Below, in pieces: positions 42,908 through 53,614 of a DNA stretch of 64,000 nucleotides. The position numbers and the translations under genes are program-made. The stretch spans positions 5,828,001 to 5,892,000 of the forward strand of contig JBHGNT010000014.1 of NCBI GenBank assembly GCA_043228905.1. Direction: 5' to 3'. Within the stretch, counting starts at the first letter, position 1. The number at the start of each line of letters is the position of its first letter. The notes below the pieces were generated by a model. It was not told the DNA's origin, did no database searches, and worked only from the letters and a program-made list of their open reading frames with translations. Source of the stretch: Azolla caroliniana (lineage: Eukaryota > Polypodiophyta).

Positions 42908-45900
42908 TCAATCTATAAGCAAATCAGGCAGAGCAGGCTCCTCTGGCGCTAATTGTTCTAGACTATTTTCATTCGTGTCATCTCCAAGCTCTCCCGAATC
43001 TGATGTATGGTCAAACTGTGCTACATCTTCCAGGTCCACCAGCTCCCCTGCTTCTTCATCAATTGGTTCCATTGGTTCTCGTGAAGTCATCTGGAACATC
43101 TCTGTCTCGTTGATGTGTTTTGCTCCGACTTCTTGATCCTGATCTGGACAGTCGCAGATTCCTGTGATCCTCATTTTGATGAAGTTAACTTGAGCAGGAT
43201 CCTTCTCCAATGCAACACAGTTTCTAAACATCTTCAATGCACAAGCTGTCGTACCTAATGGTTGCATGAACACAAACAAGTATATATAAGAAGTAACGTC
43301 TTAAACTTGATCGACAGGATTGAAATTAAATATATATATTATACATGTGCCAGAGAACAAGTCTAGGACCCAATCATCTGGATTCGAGAAGAGCTTTATG
43401 AGGCGGTTGATCAATCTTTGAGGTTTTTGATAAGGGTTCACCATACTTTTATCCCCTGACACATGTCTTAATTTTTTGGTTACACCTGGGCACATGATGT
43501 AGTTAACCACGTTACGCTCATTGACATGTGCTCTAGCCTTCTTCTTTGTAATTGAATCATAGTAGCCCACACAAAAATGTTCGACCGCACTAACCATTCG
43601 ATCGCCAGGGCTACTTGTAATATTTGTTTTGATCCTATAGAGAAAGAAAATCAAGTATTAGAGGTGTAAATGTGTACATATAATAAGAAGTACTGTAATG
43701 AGTAAAAGCGAACTATAACGCACCAATGCATGTGTTCAGTGGCATGACAACGGGACTTCAAAGCTGTTGTGACTGACAGTGATTGCCCCATGCTATGAAA
43801 TATGACTATCCTCCACAAGGGGGCCAATGTCAGTTCTGCGAAATCCTTTACCATTTTCTCGATCTGAGGGTACTTGAAAGGCACATCATCATATGTTGAT
43901 CCTGCAATACGGAAACCATATGGTATGTCAGCTATCAGCAAAGTGTAGTGCCTTCTCGATAACAGTTTGAGCATCTAGGATACTTCGCCATTGAAAACAC
44001 TATAATGAAGCTGTTTGAAAGGATCGGACCTATGCAAAAAACTCTTTACAGTCTCCGAATCCTCGGGCAGTTCCATTTCCTTCCCTTTGGTCATTCTCTT
44101 CTCATATTTCGCACGTTCTAAGTGCGTGATGAAGGCCGTTGGAATACCGTCATTATTGTCGTTGTTCTTTTTCGATTTTGATGGTTTCTGCAAGTGTCAT
44201 TGTTGTTAGCAGGGAACATTAGTTTCTAACATATCAACATTCAAAAGACACATACCCATTCTCTAAATACAATAAAATATTCCTCCAATGCCTTGTAGGA
44301 AGAAGTTATCGGGCAGGCTTGTTCAACTTCTTCCCATGTCGGTAAACTCAGTTTTTGCATCATCAACTCCTGAATCTTCATGTATACCTTGTGACTGCAC
44401 AATCAATATGAAATTAGAAATAAGATATTCAAAATAATTGAAGACTTTCATGAAAAGGTATACTATAAACACTTACTTTTGCAAGTCTGTTACCATCTCG
44501 TCCAAACTAAATTCCTTGGCGACCACTCGAGATAGCACGGATATTAACAATCTATCATCTTTGATACCTTGTAATGATCTCCAAGGTAAAAGTTTCATGT
44601 CCTCTGCTAACTCCTCGATTACCAAGTCGCTTTTTCCCTTGGTCTTTGATTTCATCTCAACTTGTGGATCAATTCGTCCCTTTTTTTATCTTTGCCCCTT
44701 GACTTCTTTCCGCTCCCACATAGAGAATATTTTGTCTTGGAGATCCCACACCTCTCCGGTCCGAAAAGCTAGTTGAAACCAAGAATCATATTTTCGGAGA
44801 CCTTCGGATTTGGTACTCTCATCCACTGCAATCCCTACTTCCAATAAACACTGGCGTCGCAATCCAGGCCACAATCTTGGACCAAAACGATTCAAGGCAT
44901 CCAGGTATTCATGATGAAAAAATCTTATCCTCTCTATACATGACATCTTTTGCCTATAATCGTTGTCATTGTTATGGTCCCATGCGAGCAGCTTCGCCTC
45001 CTCGTGAGTTAGTCCTGCATATACCTTACATTCGGCGTACTTGAAGAACGGCGTGAGAGGATATTCTTTGACAAGCTGTCGTCGAGCTTCGGCCGAATGT
45101 GATCCTCCGATTACATAGTATGTGTAATCGTCTGCAGAGCTATACTTGAAATCTACTACTGTTGGGCATTGTTCTTGATCAACCATTACCAAAAATGGCA
45201 CCGCAGTAGCGTGAGGATTGATTTTCATTTTGCTTTTCAGGTTTTGCACATGGACGGAGTGCGGCTCCCTAATTTCCAAGGGATGTCTTCCAGTCACGGG
45301 GTCAATGGGGGGCCTTTGGATAGAAGTAATGGGCAAATGAAATAGTTGGCCCCTGCGCACAAGTTTAGTCTTCACAATATTTTCTCTTATTTTATTTTGT
45401 TCTGACGTCAGGACACCAGAAGATAGTTGTCCGCCTGGAGCCACGACGTCGACTTGTTGGTCATCGTCTTCTTCCACGAACTCTAATATTTCTTCTTCTT
45501 CTTCTTCGGGTCATGGTCGTTTAGTATATTTCTTTTGAACAGGATTTGTCTTCCTAGACTTTTTCGGTGGAGTTTCTGCTTCACCGGTCATCATCTCTCC
45601 TGTCACGTACGGCCGAAGAGCTACCAACAAGTTATTTTTCGTTTGCAGGTCTCTACGCAAAGCCTTGGGATTGCAAGATTCGGGTACTAGGTTTCCCTCA
45701 TCAAGTCGCAATTGCCTGTTGCCAACTGAGCTCGAGACGTCGATTAAAATACTTGTAGAGTCAATGTCTTCGTACTCTAGCTTGGTTACATGCCCGTAAT
45801 TAAATGTTTTTCCAAGCTGAAGTTTCCCTTCCCCGTCCGATTTTGCCGTTATCAATAACAGCACCCCATCCTCCTCGACATAGGAGAGACACCATTCAAG

Positions 45901-46114
45901 TTCGGGGTAATCCTTATATTTCACCTCAACCGTTTTCTCCTCTTGCGTACTACCTTTGTTGATTTTGGTAGTAGCCACAGATGACTTGGATCCTCCTTCC
46001 CCCGTTGAGTCAAATAAAATCTTTTTACTCGTGTCCTTGATGAAGGAGCCAGAATCTCGTTTTGTCAAAGATCGAATCTTCAATCTAAATGAAGGAACTT
46101 TTTGTCTGGGTTCA
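42908..46114 (-). pseudogene. ParB-like domain + beta-class DNA methyltransferase, five recognised exons, three in-frame stops
   Basis: Exons read on the minus strand, by eye: 46114-44477, 44394-44256, 44187-43724, 43634-43345, 43254-42908, all with GT-AG introns of 61-90 bp and consistent phase. The ParB-like region is at about 45345-44890 (L-P-I-T-S-I, then Y-Y-V-I-G-G-S-H-S-A-E-A-R-R, then L-A-W-D-H-N-N-D). Methyltransferase motif IV A-D-I-P-Y-G-F is at about 43932-43912, the N-P-Y-Q-K-P-Q segment and V-L-D-L-F-S-G-T (motif I) at 43440-43345, continuing T-T-A-C-A-L after splicing. Motif IV before motif I is the beta order of N6-adenine/N4-cytosine enzymes. Stops: TGA 45511-45513, TAA 44686-44688, TAG 43975-43977, each in the same frame as flanking homology. 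Motif I reads G-T-C where G-x-G is usual. A first exon with an ATG was not found. The tail is acidic. Confidence 0.85.
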
Positions 46115-46310
46115 CTGAAATTAAAAACGTTGGTGAAAACATAGAAACAACATACAATTTTATCTAAATCACGCAAATTATCATCTAAATTATGTCAATT
46201 TTGAGAAAATAATATAGTTAATCTAAGTGTTCGGGTAGTTATATAGTTAGGCTTTAGCATTCCTTAATTTTCTCAAAAGAAGGTTTTAGAATACAGTTAG
46301 ACTCCCTCAA
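46115..46310. promoter_or_regulatory. Divergent intergenic region of the transposon
   Basis: Only 196 AT-rich bases separate the first recognised methyltransferase exon from the transposase ATG. A splice acceptor (TTTCAG on the minus strand) sits at its left edge, so part is an intron and perhaps a short first exon. Both promoters must lie here, implying a shared bidirectional control region. Confidence 0.6.
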
Positions 46311-48983
46311 ATGTCTTCTTCTACAAGTAGAACATCTCTTTTTTCTATTGCCCCCTTTTCATTGTCAGACAACTTGTATTTCTCAATAGAAGAGTACGAC
46401 CACAAAAAACATTCGCGGCTTAAACAGAAAAGTGTGGCTCCTAGTACTTCGAATTCTCTGTTTTCAATTGATCCTGTTGATGGCCCTCTTCATGCAAGCT
46501 TACAAGCGGACGATTCTTCGTCGATAGATAACAATAGCATTACTAAACCTCTAGCATTTAAAAGAGTTCCTCGACAAGTTAGTGAAAAGAGATTTAATTT
46601 CTTATGTTCTGATCGTCAACTTCTATGCGACTTGAACAAATCGTGTTGTGCGAATCTCTGTCTATCAACTTATGGAAAGTTAAGGTTACGTGAAACACGA
46701 CAAAAATACTTGTCACTTAATGGGGAAGAGCAAGATACATTTCTTCTTTCGCATATGCAACTTAAATTGGATCACAAAGCAGGGCCTAATTCAACGCAAG
46801 TTGAATATTTCCTTGGACTAAATACCAAGTGTTGTCGAGCAGCTTTTAAAATCACTCATAGCATTGGAAATATGCGGCTGCAACGAGTTCAAGAGCGACT
46901 TCTGAAGGGCTCCTGGGTACAGTTCGATCAAAATGGTTCTGGATGTAAGGGTCAAATTGGGCAACATGCAATTAGGTGGATGGAGGTATATTTTTCAAAA
47001 CAGTGCGAAGTTATGCCAACGATAGGAAGACTTCATTTGTCAGATAACTTTACTCGAAGGGAAGTTTACCAATCATACAAGGACGACATGTCTTCCGATG
47101 TTGAGCCTTACATACAGTACAAGCATTTTAATCGACTATGGAGGTTACAATTTATTAACGTGGTTATCCCACGAAAGGTGTGAATGGGAGTCTGCTCAAT
47201 ATGTGCGAGTTTAAAAAGTATGGCCAAGGGTGGAAAATCAGATGTAGAGATCAAGAATTACAAGAACCTGTTAAAAGAACATCGTGAAAGTCAAGCATTG
47301 GAACATACTAAGGCTATGCATCACCGACAAAAAGCGTTTCAATCTCCCGAAAAGTATATGTGCATGATTATTGACGGCATGGATCAAAAGAAAACTTGTT
47401 TGCCGCATTTTCAAACACTCCCCAAGGATATTGGAGATGAGTGTCTCGTGCAAATGCATCTAGTGGGTTGTTTGACATATTGTCAAACTATAAGACCGCA
47501 AGTGTTCTTAACTTATCCCAATATCCACAACGACCCTAATCTTACTATCACTGTCATGCACAGGGTATTGCAATCATGGTCATGTATACTCCCGCCAGTT
47601 CTATATGTGCAACTAGACAACACAGCAAGAGAGAATAAGAACTCAACTGTCTTCGGCTATCTAAGCATGCTAGTAGAGAGGGGCATATTTAAAAAGATAA
47701 AGGTTAACTTCTTGTTGGTTGGTCATACCCATGATCACATAGATCAAATGTTCAGTAGGTTCTCAAAGAAACTTGCTTGCTGTAATGCTTTCACACTTCC
47801 CACGCTATCCAAATTGATTAGTGAAGCATATACACCAAAGCCTGAAGTACAACACTTGGAAGAAGTATACGACTTTAAACGTTTCTGCATGGATAGTGGC
47901 GGGACTAAAGGTAGGGTGCTTGCACCTCTTAATAATATAAGTTTCAACCATGTCTTCCTCATAAAACAAAGATCGGCCCACCTCAAGATGACGGTGTTGT
48001 TTGCGAAACAATACTCATCTAGTGCACAATGGGAGCCCCAAGAAGGTTGTAAGCTCCTTCTTCATATCCCAGATGAACCTCTACATGGTGCACAACAAAT
48101 GCCATATGATGATCGTAAAAATGTAGCACCAAATAGTACTATTGATGAACAAAGGGCATATTGGTTGAGATGTCTAGCAGAGAAACAAAATAATATTGAT
48201 TGGACTAAGAAGTATGCCGGTGATGAGGATGTTGAATGGTGGGAGATTTTCTTCACCCATCAATGCACCATTTTAGATAATTACATCGCCGGTTTATGGC
48301 CAATCCGTATCCCATTCACATGGAACATTGGGATGAAATCAACGATATCGCAGACTCATCACCAACAATCGAATAATATGGAGCTTCATGATTTAGTTCG
48401 GCCACTGCAAAGAGATATTTATGTGGGACCAAGAAAGTCACGTACTGTTGAGGCAAGATGGCAAGGTAATTTGCAAGAACTACAAGTGGGAATGTTGGTT
48501 GCAACATTAGCAGGGGACGATACCTTGGGCCATCCATTTTGGATTGCAAAAATTATTGAATTAGTAAGGGATGAAGAAAGTAGTCAAACAAAGTCAATAG
48601 TAGTCCACTGGTATTAGACAAATTCACCTGATGCATTTACAAGAAAGTATTCTTTAGAGATGGTTAAGGATGTCGGATGTTCAAGCAGAAAGAGAAGAAG
48701 AAAGAATATACCGAGCACGGCTACTCTCGCACTAGACCGTGTTGACATACTAGTATATGACTTCTCATTAACAAAATCAGGTCATCTAAGACAAGCAACT
48801 ATCAAGATAATAAAGGAGAAAATCCCAAACATGGTGTCAAACGAAATACAGAGAATAACTAGAAGCAATTCTCATAACCACAAAGATGTTGGGTTGGAAT
48901 TGGATGAGGATAATGCTTTGATTGCCACTGATGATGAGGATGAGACGTCAGAATGCTCTTCTAGTCCATCAGACATGTCTTAA
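46311..48983 (+). pseudogene. DDE-type transposase, 890-codon frame with two in-frame stops
   Basis: One uninterrupted frame runs from the ATG at 46311 to TAA at 48981, apart from TGA 47181-47183 and TAG 48615-48617. Homology-like sequence continues in the same frame across both. A Cys-rich N-terminal part (C-C-A-N-L-C; then, after the first stop, G-V-C-S-I-C, a likely zinc-binding site) precedes the catalytic core: I-I-D-G-M-D-Q-K-K (Asp about codon 355), Q-L-D-N-T-A-R-E-N-K-N (Asp about 436) and L-V-G-H-T-H-D-H-I-D-Q-M-F (about 472-480). The C-terminus has G-H-P-F-W-I-A-K-I and V-H-W-Y, resembling a small Tudor/SH3-like fold, then a basic and acidic tail. The Q-L-D-N/R-E-N-K-N/G-H-T-H-x-x-I-D-Q signature is known from uncharacterised eukaryotic transposase-like proteins; the residue assignment to catalysis is inference. 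Confidence 0.85.
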
Positions 48984-49273
48984 CATATTGGTTTGGTTCA
49001 AGCTGGGGATTGTTTTACTACATGATCGGAAACTTTGTAAATTTGTTTTGGATGTAAACTCACAAATATGTATAATTGTAACTGGTAGACATGTTGTACA
49101 TTATTTTGTAATTTTGGTGATGTATTTTTGGAGGCATTTTACTTATGCCTCAAAGTGGTAGTCATGTTGAAATTCAATCTATTTTGCCACCTTTTCTAAA
49201 AAGCTTTACACATGCGTCGTGTCTTTTTGAAAACTGCGTGCTTTTGTGCCCTTTTTCGACGTAGTGTTCTCAT
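48984..49273. other. Transposon right flank, non-coding
   Basis: These 290 bp between the transposase stop and the right inverted repeat contain T-rich runs suitable for a 3' untranslated region. No gene is seen. Confidence 0.6.
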
Positions 49274-49310
49274 AATGCGACATATTACCTGTTTCAAATG
49301 ACCCGGTGTT
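49274..49310 (-). repeat. Right terminal inverted repeat
   Basis: The reverse complement of 42145-42181 with one mismatch, ending GACCCGGTGTT at 49310. Confidence 0.95.
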
Positions 49311-49314
49311 TATG
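49311..49314. repeat. Target-site duplication TATG of the DNA transposon (right copy)
   Basis: TATG follows the right inverted repeat. Its ATG is the start codon of the Gypsy-5 gag remnant. Confidence 0.85.
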
Positions 49315-49521
49315 GAGTTCGTGAGCAAACAGGAATATATGTGTGTTCTTTCCAAGCTCGACATGCTCACGAAAACATTTGTGGCATTAGAGCATGAAAA
49401 TCAAAGGCTACTTGGGGACCTACAACAAGTGAGCACCGAAAAAGCTCAACAATATGAAGAGTTATCAGAACAGGTTCACCAACTCAAGGCTTCTATATTA
49501 TCATTGCGAGAACAAGCGTAA
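49312..49521 (+). pseudogene. Gypsy-5 gag N-terminal coiled coil
   Basis: M-E-F-V-S-K-Q-E-Y followed by F-V-A-L-E-H-E-N-Q-R-L-L-G-D-L-Q-Q aligns with the start of Gypsy-1 and Gypsy-2 gag. Only the first 70 codons survive; the capsid-like part and zinc knuckle are replaced by AT-rich sequence and a hexanucleotide repeat up to about 49835. Confidence 0.8.
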
Positions 49522-49754
49522 AATTCGTGTTCTTCTAGCATAACATTCTTTTTCCTACATTGGAAAACGAATGCAAATGTTATTCAAACATTCTTGTTTT
49601 TTATTTTTGTTTTTTCCCTTTTCTTTTTATGTTTTTTTTTGTTTTTTTCCATTTTTTAGGCTTATTTACTTCATAATAAATATTTAATCCAAAAGTATGG
49701 TATTTATCATTCTTTGAGGGTGTTTTTCTTACGCGAATGATTGAAACATTCGCG

Positions 49755-49813
49755 AATGCGAATGCGGATGCAGATGCGGATGCGGATGCGGATGCGGATG
49801 CGGATGCGGATGC
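49755..49813 (+). repeat. Hexanucleotide repeat (GATGCG)n
   Basis: Roughly nine GATGCG-type units, first imperfect (GAATGC, CAGATG) then perfect, lie in the deleted gag region of Gypsy-5. Likely replication slippage. Confidence 0.9.
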
Positions 49814-49956
49814 ACGTATGGTACGTATGGTTCATACTATGCTTCTAATAACATAAGTAAGCCTAATAGTCCATGCCATGAGAATAGATTCGATGTCTTG
49901 ATCCAATTAGAGGATGTGTTAAACGAGTAAGTCCGGCCAAAATAAGCGCCACTTGG

Positions 49957-52900
49957 TTGGACTATCCTAGCTATATAGAGTTAGTTCCTAGTCGTGGTTC
50001 CATTTCATCAAATCAAGTGAGTAGAGTTTTTTCTGCACAAGTCGATCTTACCACATCTACATGTCATCAAGTCCTAGCCTCTGCCCTCCTAGATTCTGGG
50101 GCCAACTCTTGTTTCATGGATCATGAATTTGCATTGTCACAAAACATGAAACAGTAGATGGTCGTCCCATAGCATCAAGTGATATAGTCGAGGAGTCTGA
50201 GCCAATTCGGATAGTTCTTGGTGATTTGGCAAGCATAATCTCTTTCAACATTATTCGCAATCTGGAACACCCAATAGTTCTAGGTCTCCCTTGGTTTGAA
50301 CTCCATAACCCGAAGATTGATTGGATAAAAAGAAAAATTGAGGAGACCCAGGAGCAAAGAACAAAGCCTGCATCCCTCGAGTCTCTGACATGTGATACTA
50401 GATCCCCTAAGTTATCGACCATCTCTCTACGTCATTTGCGTGAGGAAGGGGGTAACGAGGCCATGTTCGTCTTCGCAGTAGTAGCAACTCCATCATCCAG
50501 AGAAATTAAACTACCAGAGAAATACAAAGAGTTCTCAGACGTCTTTGATAAGGTAGAGGCCAATACATTGCTGGAGCATCGGCCATACGACTGCCCTATT
50601 GACTTACAACCAGGGAAAGAACCTCCATGGGGTCCTATTTATAATCTCTCCCCTGTACAGCTAGAGACTTTGCGGGAATATATCGATGAGAATCTGGCAA
50701 ACGAATTCATTCGGCACTCTAGATCCCCTACTGGTGCACCTATCTTCTTCGTTAAGAAAAAGAATGGGACTCTTAGGTTGGTCATGGGCTAAACAAATTG
50801 ACTATCCGGAATAGATATGCTCTACCATCAATCCCGAATCTTTTGGAACATCTCAGTGGAGCAAAATATTTCACAAAGTTGAACCTTCACGGTGCATATA
50901 ATCTAGTTTGGATTCATCCAGGAGATGAATGGAAGATTGCTTTTCGCACTCACTATGGACATTTCGAGTATATTGTGATGCCATTCAGTCTCGCGAATGC
51001 ACCTGCAATTTTCCAACATATGGCGAATGATATTTTCCGAGATTTTCTCGATATCTTCACTATAGTTTACCTGGATGACATTTTAATCTACGCGAAGACC
51101 CAAGAGGAGCATGATGAACATGTTCATCAGGTACTACGTCAACTACGAGAATATGGTCTCTATGCAAAATTAGAAAAGTGTAGTTTCGGCCAAAAGCAAG
51201 TGGAATTTTTGGGGTATGTTGTATCATCAGATGGTATTGCTATGGACCCCATGAAGGTGCAAGCAATTTTAGAGTGGCAGACACCGTTTCAATGCATGAT
51301 GTGCAATGTTTTCTCGGGTTTGCAAATTTTTATTGGAAATTTATTAAAGATTATTCCAAGGTCGTGCTTCCGCTCACTCAACTCACACACAATAATTAGC
51401 CATTCATATGGAGTTCAAATGCAACCAAAGCATTTGAAAGCTTAAAACGAGTGTTTACAACGGCACCGATTTTAGCATATGTCGACCCAACAAAACGCTT
51501 CATCCTTGAAGCTGATGCATCCAATTTTGCACTAGGGAGTGTCCGATCATAGAATGGAGATGATGGACATCTACACCTTGTCGCCTTTCATTCCCGAAAG
51601 TTTGAAGTTGCAGAGATCAACTACGAGATCCATGACAAACAACTTCTTGCAATCATGGATTCTTTTTAACAATGGCGTCATTTTCTAGAAAGTTCTTCTC
51701 AGCAAATAATTGTTTACAAAGATCATAAGAACCTAACATATTTCCAAAATGCTCGTGTCTTGAGTCGGCGACAAGCCCGGTGGGTGCAATTTTTTACTCA
51801 CTTCAACTTTGTCATCATATATTGCCTTGGGATGCAGCAAGGCAAAGCAGATGCTCTTTCACGGTGCTCTTATATGGAACTTCGTCTAGGGAAACTTGCA
51901 TTCGAGCATCAAAAACAAATCCTTTTGGGTCCTAATCGCCTACCATTAATGGTAGTTAATGCCATAACAACTCTTGAAGATTCCACTCTTCTTGATTCCA
52001 TTCGAGATCATATGGCCACTGATGAATTCGCCAAGGATGTTTTGGATCATATCGTCCCGGATCGTTCTTCTTGCTCACAGTCGAATTCAGTTCTATGGGC
52101 ATGGTGGTTTTCTGTTTCGACAAAACCTATTGTATGTTCCTGATGGTCCCCCACGACTACAAGTTCAACATCATTGTCATGAATCACCAATGGCTGGTCA
52201 TTTTGGAGTTCGCAAACTCTAGAATTAGTTTCTTGACACTATTGGTGGTCTCGCCTTCGTCATTTTATTGAGTATGTTCGCAACTGTGATACATGTTGTC
52301 GATCACAGAGTCCTCGACACCGATCCTATGGCTTACTCCGACCACTTCCCATTCCAGAAAATCCTTGGAAGTTTATATCCTTGGATTTCATTATTGATCT
52401 CCCAATTTCAAAAGGTTTTGATGCAATTCTCACGGTGGTTGATCGACTTACCAAAATGGCACATTTATTTCCATGTACGACGTCTATTACTAGTCAAGAG
52501 GTGGTCGATCTCGTTATGCGGGAGGTATTTAGGCATCATGGCCTGCCAGATGATATTATTAGTGATCGTGGTCCACAATTCATCTCAAAGTTTTGGAAGC
52601 ACATGTTCAAACTTCTCTGCATTTCGGCTAAGCTTTCTTCGGGCTATCATCCCGAGACTAATGGCCAAATTGAGCGTATCAACCAGCCACTGGAGCAATA
52701 TCTTCATTGTTTCATCAACTACCAACAAAATGGTTGGGTTGATTTTTTGTACTTGGCTGAATTCGCTTACAACAACTAGTCCATTCTTCTACAGGATATT
52801 CTCCATTTTTCGCAAATACGGGTTGTCATCCTTGAGCATCCAAACGTTCCTACCAACCCTGCTGTTGAGGATCGTCTTTGTCGCCTCCAAGAAATTCACG

Positions 52901-53343
52901 CTATCATTCTCCACAATTTTCATGATGCTCAAGTTACACACAAGCGGCTTGCGGATCGTCATCGCCTAGAATCCTCCAAAACTTTCCATGTTGGGGATCG
53001 TGTATGGCTCCTCCAACACAACATCAAGACCACTCGACCTTGTAGTAAATTGGATTACCAACGTTTTGGCCCTTACATGATCACTGGTAAGATAAGTGAT
53101 GTTGTGTTTCTTCTTGGCCTCCCTCCTCACATGCGTCTTCATTTGGTGTTTCATGTATCCATTTTGGAACCTTATACCACAAGTTCAATTCCAGGTCGTC
53201 ATACAACACCCCCACCACCTGTTGAGTTCTTGGAAGGACCTGAATTTGAGGTTGTTGCCATTCTCGATTCTAAAATCGTGCGAAACAAGTTGTATTACTT
53301 GGCTGATTGGTTAGACATACTGGAACCTTCTAGAATACTCTAG
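49957..53343 (+). pseudogene. Gypsy-5 pol: protease, RT, RNase H, integrase, partial chromodomain
   Basis: Protease L-L-D-S-G-A-N-S-C is at about 50088. RT runs 50660-51300 with Y-L-D-D at about 51068. RNase H (E-A-D-A-S-N-F-A-L and remnants of D-H-K-N-L) is at 51505-51740. The integrase zinc region is at about 52190-52310 and the core (D-F-I-I-D-L; S-D-R-G-P-Q-F; H-P-E-T-N-G-Q-I-E-R) at 52381-52680. A chromodomain start (V-V-A-I-L-D-S-K-I-V-R-N-K) at 53253 is cut after Y-Y-L-A-D-W-L by the 3' deletion. At least six stops or frameshifts break the frame. The integrase triad residues themselves are preserved. Confidence 0.85.
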
Positions 53344-53609
53344 AAACCTTCAAGATTACTCTACATTCTAGAATGACCTAGAATATTCTAGAGTGTTCTA
53401 TATTATTTATAAATAGGGATCTATCAATCATCCCAAAACTAAATTGGTTCAATGTCATTCTATAGCACTCTATTGCCTACTCTTTGTAATCCGTTTTACA
53501 CTACAATATAATATTTCCCTTTCTATTCTCTCTCTCTTTGTCTTAGCATTATACCTCTCTCCCTCCCTCCCTCCCTCCCTCCCTCTCTCTCTCTCTCTCT
53601 CTCTCGACG
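53325..53609 (+). repeat. Gypsy-5 3' LTR, U3 truncated
   Basis: From TTCTAGAATACTC it matches 41600-42070 of the 5' LTR, including TATAAATAGG at about 53408 and AAATTGGTTCAA at about 53441. It ends ...CTCGACG at 53609 followed by the GCCCA duplication. (CCCT)n and (CT)n tracts replace the 190-bp block of the 5' copy. Confidence 0.82.
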
Positions 53610-53614
53610 GCCCA
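53610..53614. repeat. Target-site duplication GCCCA of Gypsy-5 (right copy)
   Basis: Identical to 41407-41411. Confidence 0.85.

Larger units (their letters stand above)
42145..49310. mobile_element. 7.2-kb DNA transposon with transposase and ParB-methyltransferase genes
   Basis: The boundaries are set by 37-bp terminal inverted repeats (36 of 37 identical, first 33 perfect, beginning AACACCGGGTCATTTGAAAC) and 4-bp TATG duplications. The content is two divergent genes: a methyltransferase on the minus strand (42908-46114 plus an unfound first exon) and a transposase on the plus strand (46311-48983), with about 200 bp between them. Short flanks of 730 and 330 bp have no gene. Both genes have in-frame stops, so the copy is non-functional. 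The transposase type and 4-bp duplication do not match a superfamily I can name with confidence. Confidence 0.93.
41412..53609 (+). mobile_element. Gypsy-5, chromodomain gypsy element carrying the DNA transposon
   Basis: 5' LTR at 41412-42070, self-complementary primer site at 42073, gag start interrupted by the DNA transposon 42145-49310, rest of gag, pol to 53343, and a 3' LTR missing its first part. Without the transposon it would be about 5.0 kb. The pol end (after Y-Y-L-A-D-W-L) runs directly into the middle of the LTR, so a deletion removed the end of the chromodomain, the polypurine tract and U3. It belongs with Gypsy-1 and 2 but to a divergent subfamily. Confidence 0.88.

Noticed and set aside
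44686-45513. Three separate small genes in the methyltransferase region
   Set aside because: The open frames are in the same frame separated by single stop codons, or joined by GT-AG introns with matching phase, and together form one domain architecture.
42908-46114. Bacterial contamination or a prokaryotic restriction-modification gene
   Set aside because: The gene lies within inverted repeats and a target duplication inside a plant-type retrotransposon and has spliceosomal introns; no endonuclease partner is present.
42145-49310. Assignment to Zisupton/KDZ or MULE superfamilies
   Set aside because: The observed target duplication is 4 bp, not 8 or 9, and I cannot run a profile search; I left the superfamily open.
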